A stretch of 38,330 bases of DNA from Pseudomonadota bacterium (GTDB lineage: Bacteria; Pseudomonadota; Gammaproteobacteria; Acidiferrobacterales; UBA6901), in assembly GCA_021783175.1 (NCBI GenBank), contig JAJXUF010000025.1, forward strand, positions 1 through 38,330. Direction: 5' to 3'. Made by a program: the position numbers and the translations under genes. Below the pieces are notes generated by a model. The model was not told where the DNA came from. It saw only the letters and a program-made list of their open reading frames with translations, and did not search any database. This document shows, in pieces, positions 17,417-24,760 of this stretch (position 1 is its first letter; the number at the start of each line of letters is the position of its first letter).

Positions 17417-18451
17417 ATGTCCAAATTTTCTCCTACCTCGTTACGCATCGGCATCGATCTTGGTGGCACCAAAACCGAAGGCGTGCTGATGGACAAGAAC
17501 AGCAACCTACTGGCGCGCGTGCGTCGCGATACGCCGCAACGACAAGGATATCGCGCCATTCTGCAGAATGTTAAAGACCTGGTTGACGATCTTGAAAAGC
17601 GCGCGGGTTTGGTCTGCCCGGTTGGAATTGGCACACCGGGTTCCCTATCTACACGCACCGGCTTGCTTAAAAATTCGAATACCGTATGCCTCAATGGCCA
17701 GCCCATTCTTACCGACTTGGAATCACTGCTTGATCGCCGAGTTCGTATCGCCAATGACGCGAACTGCTTTGCGCTTAGCGAGGCGACAGACGGTGCAGGA
17801 CGCGGCTACGCGGTGGTATTCGGTGTCATTCTCGGCACTGGCGTCGGCGGAGGGATCGTGGTTCATGGCCAATTGCTCGAAGGATGCCAGCACATTGCCG
17901 GCGAGTGGGGTCATAATCCTCTCGAAGCTGATGGACCCCAGTGCTACTGCGGTCGCCGCGGCTGCGTTGAAACGCTGATTTCCGGGCCTGGTCTGGAACG
18001 CGATTACGCGGCAATAGGACCGGCTGCCGCAACCGACGGCGGCCCAAAGCCCGATTTGATGACAGCGCCGTCTTCCGCCGGACAGATCGATGCCGACAAC
18101 GGGAAAAACGTACTTGAAGCGGATCTCGCGCCACGCATTGAAATCGATGCGCGCGAAATTGTAAGACGTGCGCAGGCCGGCGATAAACTCTCCGAGATCG
18201 CGCTACAGCGCTATCTGCGACGCTTCGGACGCGCACTTGCCAGCGTAATAAATATTCTTGATCCAGATGTTGTGGTTCTAGGCGGCGGTCTTTCGAACAT
18301 CAAACGACTTTATGACGAAGGTCGGGCGGAAATCGCCAGGCATATCTTCAACGATGAAATGCGCACGCTACTTGTGCCTAATGTCCATGGCGACAGTTCC
18401 GGCGTGCGCGGTGCGGCGCAACTTTGGCCTCCAGATCCTAAGAGAGAGTGA
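17417..18451 (+). CDS. ROK-family sugar kinase, Mak-like fructokinase
   Basis: A 344-residue ROK kinase. The phosphate loop is IGIDLGGTKTEGVLMD. VGIGTPGSLS, KNSNTVCLNGQP and ANDANCFALSEA match the E. coli Mak fructokinase pattern. The zinc site is GEWGHNPL plus CYCGRRGCVET, and the C-terminus has DPDVVVLGGGLSN and GDSSGVRGAAQLW. Mak phosphorylates fructose and some other hexoses, but substrate is inferred. Compared with Mak, about 35 extra residues (roughly 198-235, encoded near 18010-18140) sit just after the zinc site. Length is otherwise typical. A CRP/FNR-like palindrome begins ten bases after the stop codon. Confidence 0.88.
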   Translation: MSKFSPTSLRIGIDLGGTKTEGVLMDKNSNLLARVRRDTPQRQGYRAILQNVKDLVDDLEKRAGLVCPVGIGTPGSLSTRTGLLKNSNTVCLNGQPILTDLESLLDRRVRIANDANCFALSEATDGAGRGYAVVFGVILGTGVGGGIVVHGQLLEGCQHIAGEWGHNPLEADGPQCYCGRRGCVETLISGPGLERDYAAIGPAAATDGGPKPDLMTAPSSAGQIDADNGKNVLEADLAPRIEIDAREIVRRAQAGDKLSEIALQRYLRRFGRALASVINILDPDVVVLGGGLSNIKRLYDEGRAEIARHIFNDEMRTLLVPNVHGDSSGVRGAAQLWPPDPKRE

Positions 18452-18460
18452 GCGGTTATT

Positions 18461-18474
18461 TTGACTGATGTCAA
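18461..18474. promoter_or_regulatory. CRP/FNR-family palindrome TTGAC-N4-GTCAA with promoter
   Basis: TTGACTGATGTCAA is a perfect 5-4-5 inverted repeat of the spacing used by FNR, Dnr and related regulators. It differs from the FNR consensus by one symmetric base per half. A -10-like TTAAAT lies at 18496-18501, which would put the palindrome centre near -40.5, a class II activation position for the repeat-protein gene starting at 18549. The regulator cannot be named from sequence. Confidence 0.55.
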
Positions 18475-18548
18475 GGTCATTGTTGCCATGATTTGTTAAA
18501 TAAGGAATCGACACTTGATCATGACAACAATGCGAAAAGGAGACTCAA

Positions 18549-19004
18549 ATGAATCGCTATCTGATTTACGGCGTACTAAGCGGCGCGCTACTATTAACCG
18601 CGAACACCGCGGCAATAGCGGCTGATCAGGATCAGCTGAAAACCCGTGACCAGCTTCAGACACAGGATCGTGACCAGCTTCAGACACAAGATCGTGACCA
18701 ACTTCGAACACAAGATCGCGACCAACTGCAGACACGGGATCGCGATCAGATCTACGGATATCAACTGATGACACCGGCTGAGCGCTCCGAGTATCGGGCG
18801 CACATGCGCCGCCTCAGGACCGCACGAGAACGCGAACAGTTTCGTCTGCAACATCACCGCGAAATGCAGGAACGCGCAAGAGAGCGAGGGGTAAAAATGC
18901 CGGATGAACCGCCGATGCGTGGTGGCCCCATGGGTCCGGGAGGCGGAATGGGTCCTGGTTCCGGCGGAGGGATGATGGGCCCAGGGGGCGGCGGGCGTCC
19001 CTAG
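18549..19004 (+). CDS. Small exported repeat protein, Asp/Gln/Arg-rich with Gly-rich tail
   Basis: A 151-residue protein of unknown function. A Sec signal spans about residues 1-25 (LSGALLLTANTAAIAA). Then come four consecutive eight-residue repeats of the form DQLQTQDR with a partial copy before them, followed by YGYQLMTPAERSEYRA and a long basic-acidic helix (RLRTAREREQFRLQHH). A GVKMPDEPP linker leads to a Gly/Pro/Met tail. The YGxQLMTxxERxEYR segment resembles small periplasmic proteins of proteobacteria usually annotated as hypothetical. AAGGAG lies eight bases before the ATG. It stands alone behind its own CRP/FNR-like site. Confidence 0.8.
   Translation: MNRYLIYGVLSGALLLTANTAAIAADQDQLKTRDQLQTQDRDQLQTQDRDQLRTQDRDQLQTRDRDQIYGYQLMTPAERSEYRAHMRRLRTAREREQFRLQHHREMQERARERGVKMPDEPPMRGGPMGPGGGMGPGSGGGMMGPGGGGRP
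18645..18740 (+). repeat. Four tandem 24-bp in-frame repeats
   Basis: Four adjacent 24-base units (18645-18668, 18669-18692, 18693-18716, 18717-18740) differ from one another at only a few bases; units one and two differ at one position. Each encodes an eight-residue DQLQTQDR-type unit, so copy-number change would keep the frame. Confidence 0.9.
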
Positions 19005-19169
19005 TCTATCGATAGCGCGAACTGGATTTGGCGAAAAGGCAGTTAAGTCCCCGCCCAACTAGGCGCTGGGCACGAATCTCAAGTTACGGCATCAGGACTT
19101 GGCTTGGTGCAGTGGAATCAAGCCAGTGCCGACAGAAAATTCGTGCATGGCAGATTATCTGGCCAGATA

Positions 19170-19643
19170 TCAAGATAACTTCTTGCTTCTTGGGCGCTGA
19201 TTCTCCGCCACCGCGGCCTGAATCAGGCGTTTCAAAGCGGCGGCATTCGGCAATTCCCCCTCGCGAATGTCGATTGCACGCCGCGCGCTTCCCTCCAGGC
19301 TGGCATTAAACAGACCATGCGGATCATTCAAGAAAGCGCCACGCGCGAAGGTAAGCTTAACAACCGCTTTATAGGTTTCTCCCGTGCACACGATGCCGCC
19401 GCAAGACCAGACTGGCACACCCAATGGGTTGCTGCGCTTGACCCACTTGCGCTCTTCGATAATGTTCGGAACTGCCTCATGAATCAGGCGGCGAATTTCC
19501 GACAAGATGTCGGCGCGCCAATCGCCTGGCGAATCGAGTTTTTTGTCCATACGGTGACCGGCGCCAGTCACACTGCTGCGAATGCGTTGCGGTATTGCTG
19601 ATTTACGACTCTTCTTCTTACCCTTCTTTGCTGTTCGCGTCAC
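19170..19643 (-). CDS. DUF1801-domain protein
   Basis: A roughly 157-residue cytoplasmic protein. After a lysine-rich N-terminus (TRTAKKGKKKSRK) the domain shows ILSEIRRLIHEAVPNIIEE and KWVKRSNPLGVPVW, matching the start of DUF1801, which is built on an iron-chaperone-like fold and has no proven activity. A second conserved block is KLTFARGAFLNDP. The GTG at 19643 has GAGGG six bases upstream; an alternative ATG at 19658 has a poorer site. It is convergent with the repeat protein. Function is unknown. Confidence 0.75.
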   Translation of the reverse strand: MTRTAKKGKKKSRKSAIPQRIRSSVTGAGHRMDKKLDSPGDWRADILSEIRRLIHEAVPNIIEERKWVKRSNPLGVPVWSCGGIVCTGETYKAVVKLTFARGAFLNDPHGLFNASLEGSARRAIDIREGELPNAAALKRLIQAAVAENQRPRSKKLS

Positions 19644-19658
19644 GACCCGCCCTCGCAT

Positions 19659-19984
19659 GGCATCGCAGGATGTTGAGAAATCTTTTTGATCCGCACAGTA
19701 TGCGATCGTGCAAATTTGTCGACCGCGTGCGGCAAGGCCGTTGCAGGCTGTTGGCGGTGAGTCCGCGGATTACAGCGCTTTCATGAGGTCTGCACGCCCA
19801 CGCCGCAAGCGTCAATGGCGCGACTCGATATTCCGGGGGAAATCAAACTCCTCTTGCGATCCTGGTCGTTTCAGCTGATCGGCCGCTGAACATGCGCTAA
19901 CCGGTCCAATTAATTTACCTCGTGCGCCTTTTTTGATTCCGGCACCAAACACTAGAAGGTCCGCATGAGAGTTAGCTCCGCACT
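19659..19984 (-). other. Intergenic gap without a recognisable gene
   Basis: This stretch lies between the PAS-GGDEF-EAL stop and the DUF1801 start. Only short unconvincing frames are present, and I found no clear hairpin terminator, repeat or operator. Confidence 0.4.
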
Positions 19985-22594
19985 TCAGTTCACCACATCG
20001 CGAATTCCCGGCGCCAGCAATTCAATTAAAGGCGCGGGCGGAGCCACGGCAAATCCTTGTGCATAATCGACCCCTATGGCTCGCAGTTTTTCCAGTATCT
20101 CATCATCTTCGGCGTATTCGGCAACCGTCTGAATGCCCATTACATGACCAAGCTGATTTATTGATTCAACCATGGCGTAATCTATGGGATCGCGCGCCAT
20201 GTCACGCACAAAACTGCTGTCGATCTTGAGATAATCGACATGCAGGTTCTTAAGATACGAAAATGAACTCAGGCCGCTGCCGAAATCATCCAAAGCGAAC
20301 GCACAACCTGATTCCTTGAGCAGCGACACAAATCTTTGGGCAATTGCGAAATTGGCAATTGCGGCAGTCTCGGTAATCTCGAAGCACAACCTGTCTGGCG
20401 CTACGCCTGATTTGGCAATTTCTCGCATAACGAAATCAAGGAACTGTTCATCATTGAGGGACATGCCAGAAATATTTATCGATAGAGCGAGCTGACGCCC
20501 GTCTGGCGCAAAAGGGTTCGAAGCCGCAATCCCAAGCGCGGTGCGAATGACCCATCGGTCCACGGCCGGCATGACGTTGTAACGTTCGGCTGCCGGAATG
20601 AAGGTCGATGGCAAGACAAGCTGACCCGAATCGTCGAGCATCCTCAATAGCACCTCATAGCGGGCAACCGGCGAATCAAACTGGCCAAGTGACCCGATCT
20701 GCTGTCCATGCAGGACTAAACGACCGTCCTCCACTGCCCGCGCGACACGCTGCGCCCACTCCATTTCTCCATGATGCTTGGCTAATGCGGCGTCATCTGG
20801 TTGATAAACGTGCAGGCGGTTGCGACCCATATCCTTGGCAACATAACAAGCGGCGTCGGCAGTACTCAACACCTCGATCATGCCACCGCTCTCGGCCGTT
20901 ACCGGCACAAGGCCTATGCTGACGCTGACGTTGAACGCGTTGTTATGCCATATGAAACGAAAATCGCCGATCACATGGCGCATCGACTCAGCTATTTCCC
21001 GCGCCTTGTCGATGGGACATCCTTCGAGAAGCACGCCAAACTCGTCTCCCCCAAGGCGGGCCAGGACGTCACTGCCTCGCAACCTGCTCTTAAGCAGGGC
21101 GGCAACCTGTTTGAGCAACTGGTCCCCGGCGATATGACCACAGGTATCATTAACAAGCTTGAACTGGTCAAGATCCAGGTAACACAAAGCATGCTTACCG
21201 CCTTCCGACACAGCCGTGCCAAGCGCCTGCACGAGACGTGTCTCAAACTCCCGTCGATTAATGAGCCCTGTTAGCACGTCGTGGCTCGCCTGGTAGGTCA
21301 ACTGGCGCGCCATGCTGCGCATCTTGGTGACATCCCGGAAAGCAATCACAGCACCTGCCGCCGTGCCGTCGCGCCCGTGAATCGGCGCGATCGAGAATTC
21401 TATGGTGAATTCGCCATGATGACGTTGAAACAAAACGCATTCCGTCTGGCCGATTGGTGCATTTTCCCGCAATAGGGAAGACGTCACCGGATTGGGGAGC
21501 AATTTTCCGGTCACTTCATCGGCAATCCGGAAAACGGCGTCCACAGTCTGTCCGAAGGCTTCCTCGGTCGACCAGCCGGTGAGCTTTTCCGCCACGGGAT
21601 TAATGTAGCGTATGCGCCCATCCACGTCCGCCGTAATCACTGCTTCGCCAATCGACTCCAGTGTCACCTGAAGGCGTTCTTTTTCCTCAGACAGCTCCTG
21701 CTGGGCGCGGCGCAGCTCGGTCATGTCGCGCACCGCTACAACTCGCATCGCGCGATCGTCAAACATGACGGCGCGACCCCTGACTTCAGCTGCGAATGTG
21801 CTGCCATCCTTGCGTCTTGCCATTATCTCGAGCGGCTCGCTGGACGGGTTGGCCAACCTCGCAGTTATGAGACCTTGTGAAGCCACGTCCACCAGCTTGA
21901 GCAGGCTTCCCCCAAGCAGCTCTTCTATACTCCAGCCTGACATCGAAGCAATGGTCTGATTCGCATCCACAATGGTTCCCCTATCATGGATGAATATTCC
22001 TTCAAATGCGGCTTCGGACAGACGGCGAAACCGCTCCTCACTTTCGCGCATTGCGTCTTGCGCCTGGCGATCGCGAGTCAGATCGCGAATTACTTGAAGA
22101 ACTCCAACTGGCAAACCGTTTTGGTTGCGGATAATCCTGACGATGATCTCGATGGGCCGATGCAGCCGATTGACCGGATCATCTGCTTCCTTGACGATCA
22201 GCGCGTCGCGCCGCTCTTGGCGCGCCAGGCAAACTGGACAAATATCTTTCTCGTATTTGCCATGAATCAGGACCATCATGTCCTGCCCGATAGCATTGGC
22301 CGGCTCGCGGTCGATAAAACGATAAAAGGCCCGGTTTCCCCGTACCAGTTTGTCGTCGAGATCAACGAGAAAGAAAGCGTCTTCCGCGAAATCAAGAGCC
22401 TCGTTCCAGCCGGCCTTGAGATTTTCCACGGTGAGTTCGCTGCTTCGCAGCCTATTGAAAAGATGTCGGATATAGCCGGCTATAGCAACCAGAACTACGG
22501 ATATCAGAGCCCCCCACAATATATCTGCCTGCGTCGGAATACTGAATCCGATGGCGGAAGTCAGACCACCACTTGCCCAATCTAAATGTGCCAC
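19985..22594 (-). CDS. Membrane-anchored PAS-GGDEF-EAL cyclic-di-GMP protein
   Basis: An 869-residue sensor. One transmembrane helix lies near residues 25-45. Three PAS-like domains follow (about 55-170, 180-295, 305-425); the first contains CPVCLARQER. The GGDEF domain has an intact RLGGDEF active site with the inhibitory RGSD five residues before it. The EAL domain reads EVLLRM at the signature and keeps FEITET, DDFGSG, LKID, AEYAE and AQGF, so both synthesis and hydrolysis of cyclic di-GMP are possible. The GTG start at 22594 gives a short cytoplasmic or periplasmic lead before the helix. It follows another GGDEF-EAL gene by 235 bases in the same direction. Confidence 0.92.
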   Translation of the reverse strand: MAHLDWASGGLTSAIGFSIPTQADILWGALISVVLVAIAGYIRHLFNRLRSSELTVENLKAGWNEALDFAEDAFFLVDLDDKLVRGNRAFYRFIDREPANAIGQDMMVLIHGKYEKDICPVCLARQERRDALIVKEADDPVNRLHRPIEIIVRIIRNQNGLPVGVLQVIRDLTRDRQAQDAMRESEERFRRLSEAAFEGIFIHDRGTIVDANQTIASMSGWSIEELLGGSLLKLVDVASQGLITARLANPSSEPLEIMARRKDGSTFAAEVRGRAVMFDDRAMRVVAVRDMTELRRAQQELSEEKERLQVTLESIGEAVITADVDGRIRYINPVAEKLTGWSTEEAFGQTVDAVFRIADEVTGKLLPNPVTSSLLRENAPIGQTECVLFQRHHGEFTIEFSIAPIHGRDGTAAGAVIAFRDVTKMRSMARQLTYQASHDVLTGLINRREFETRLVQALGTAVSEGGKHALCYLDLDQFKLVNDTCGHIAGDQLLKQVAALLKSRLRGSDVLARLGGDEFGVLLEGCPIDKAREIAESMRHVIGDFRFIWHNNAFNVSVSIGLVPVTAESGGMIEVLSTADAACYVAKDMGRNRLHVYQPDDAALAKHHGEMEWAQRVARAVEDGRLVLHGQQIGSLGQFDSPVARYEVLLRMLDDSGQLVLPSTFIPAAERYNVMPAVDRWVIRTALGIAASNPFAPDGRQLALSINISGMSLNDEQFLDFVMREIAKSGVAPDRLCFEITETAAIANFAIAQRFVSLLKESGCAFALDDFGSGLSSFSYLKNLHVDYLKIDSSFVRDMARDPIDYAMVESINQLGHVMGIQTVAEYAEDDEILEKLRAIGVDYAQGFAVAPPAPLIELLAPGIRDVVN

Positions 22595-22829
22595 GTGCCT
22601 ATCGCTCGATACCGTTGCCGATTTATTCTAGTACCCGGCGACGGTGAACGCTAACCGGTCACAAGCAGTAACCAGTCTATTTATCCGGATTTTTGCTAAA
22701 CACGCCGCTTTGGCATGAAACACGGGTTGCTTGCAGACGCGCGGATCGGCAGCCAACACTCGGCAGACAATCTCCCGGGCAGAATCGCACGACCGGCATC
22801 GCAGAAGGCCAACCAAAAGCAAACAATAC

Positions 22830-24452
22830 CTAGGCAATTCTTAATTGTCTCAAGGCGGCCTGCTCAATCACCTCGATCGGCTTACCGACGGCGAAGCCCT
22901 GCGCGTAATCAACCCCCAGGTCCGCAAGAATATTCATGATTCCCCGGTCCTCGACGAATTTGGCGGTAATATCAATTCCGAGTTTATGAACCATGGCCGT
23001 CAGATCCCTCAGGCGGCGACGCGCATGCGGATCGTTCAGGAGATTACGCAGCAAGCTGCCTTGCACCTTGACACTTGTGGGCGACAACTGCTCGAGACAA
23101 CGCTGTGAGGCAAAACCACCGCCAAAATCATCCAATATGAGCGGATGACCCGCGCGCTTTAGTTCGGCTGCCAGGGATTGGGTGCAACCGAGATTCTCCA
23201 GTGCCATTCGCTCTTGGATTTCGAAACCAAGCCGCTCGGGCTTAATGCCGGTTTCTTGCGCTATTTTGCCAAGATTGTCCAGGAAAACCGGATCCGTGAG
23301 GGATTTGCGCGCCAGGTTCATTGAAAGGCTGATTTCCGGCTCGTGTTCGCTCAAGGCGGACAGCTTGTTCGCGATCTTGCGCACGACCATGCGGTCTATC
23401 GGAATGCTGAGATCAAACAGCTCGGCACTCTCGAGAAACATCCCGGGAGTGATTAATTTTCCATTGCGATCCTCCATCCGCAATAGCGCCTCGTAGTGAT
23501 GCGTTTTGCCGTTGCCGAGATTTAGCAGTGGCTGATAAAGCAGCACAAACTGGTCGGCCTCGAGCGCACGGCGAATGCGGTCTTCCCAGTGGACCTTTTC
23601 CTGTATGTGCTCCACTTCGTAACCTGATGCGGAATACATGCGCCAGCAGCCGCGTCCGGACTGCTTGGCCTCATACATGGCCGCGTCGGCGAACATCAGC
23701 AGTTCGTCGGCATGGCGCGTATGCTGTGGCATGACAGCAATACCGATGCTGGCGGAAATCGGCATCTCCTGTCCGCAAACGGAAACCTTGGTATTGCTGA
23801 AGATGCCGAGAAGTTTGTTGGCGACCTCAGCCGCGACATCGGCGGATGCTTCGGGCAGGAGCACGGCAAATTCATCTCCGCCCCAGCGCGCGATGTAGTC
23901 GACAGAACGACGGCCTCTCTGCAGCACCTCTGCAGCGGCAATCAGAAAGCTGTCACCGGCGGCGTGTCCGAAGGTGTCATTGATGTGCTTGAATTTATCC
24001 AGATCAACAAACATGAGGGTTACCTCGCGCTTGTAGCGCGCGACATGTCCGGCCCAGCGATCGATTTCAGCTTGAAAACGTCTCCGGTTGAGCAGGCCGG
24101 TAAGCGCATCGTGCTCGGCCAGATGGATAACTTTTTCGTTTGCCTTTTGCGCGTCGGCCAAAGCGCGCCGCAAGGACTCGGTCTTTTGGGCCACTTCCTG
24201 TTCCAATCCTGCGGTGAAGCGCCGAACTGCACTTTTCTGCTTTCCGGCGTATCCGGCAAAAAGACCAAGAAACAGCGGAGCGGTATCGATGACGTACAGC
24301 AGCCGCTCTTGGCTGTGACTTTGCACAATTGCCGCAAGCAATCCGTGCGGCATCGATAACGCGCCGCTTGCCCACAGGAAAATCACCGACCCGAGCGGGA
24401 AACATAGCCCGAAAGCGACCCCGCACAGGGCGCATTTCAGCGAATCCGACAT
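22830..24452 (-). CDS. Membrane GGDEF-EAL protein with degenerate EAL site
   Basis: A 540-residue protein. Two hydrophobic helices occupy about residues 5-30 and 50-68, then a coiled segment leads to the GGDEF domain. That domain is intact (RWGGDEF, with inhibitory RSVD five residues upstream), so cyclic-di-GMP synthesis is expected. The EAL domain keeps EALLRM, SMNLARKS, FEIQER and LDDFGGG. However, the usual LKID is VKVQ and the usual AExVE is AKFVE, replacing two residues needed for metal binding and catalysis. Hydrolysis is therefore doubtful and the domain may only bind ligand or partners. AGAGGTG precedes the ATG. Confidence 0.9.
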   Translation of the reverse strand: MSDSLKCALCGVAFGLCFPLGSVIFLWASGALSMPHGLLAAIVQSHSQERLLYVIDTAPLFLGLFAGYAGKQKSAVRRFTAGLEQEVAQKTESLRRALADAQKANEKVIHLAEHDALTGLLNRRRFQAEIDRWAGHVARYKREVTLMFVDLDKFKHINDTFGHAAGDSFLIAAAEVLQRGRRSVDYIARWGGDEFAVLLPEASADVAAEVANKLLGIFSNTKVSVCGQEMPISASIGIAVMPQHTRHADELLMFADAAMYEAKQSGRGCWRMYSASGYEVEHIQEKVHWEDRIRRALEADQFVLLYQPLLNLGNGKTHHYEALLRMEDRNGKLITPGMFLESAELFDLSIPIDRMVVRKIANKLSALSEHEPEISLSMNLARKSLTDPVFLDNLGKIAQETGIKPERLGFEIQERMALENLGCTQSLAAELKRAGHPLILDDFGGGFASQRCLEQLSPTSVKVQGSLLRNLLNDPHARRRLRDLTAMVHKLGIDITAKFVEDRGIMNILADLGVDYAQGFAVGKPIEVIEQAALRQLRIA

Positions 24453-24760
24453 ATCGCACCTCTATTCTTTTTCTTTTTGCGCGTACAGCAGTGCCGAGCA
24501 AAATCGCCGTCCCGGTTCGCCCAGGTCCGGCAACTCATGAATGTCAGCGTCTGGGAGACTACCTGCGAATGCTTAATTTGTTTCTTTGCAAGATTCCTGC
24601 CAGCCACGCTTTGGATCAACAGGAGCGCAGGTTTCTTCGCAAGAGAACGCAAATGACGGCGTGGCTTTGCGCATATTTAAGCGAATGCTGATGAACTAGC
24701 CATGACAGCTAACACCGTCACATCCAGATGCAACGGCTGCGTGCCGGTCAGATCAACGCG
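24453..24760 (-). other. Intergenic gap between relA and the GGDEF-EAL gene
   Basis: About 308 bases downstream of relA. The part next to the GGDEF-EAL gene contains its ribosome-binding site and a purine-rich stretch on the coding strand (24463-24480). No gene, tRNA or clear terminator was seen. Confidence 0.4.
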
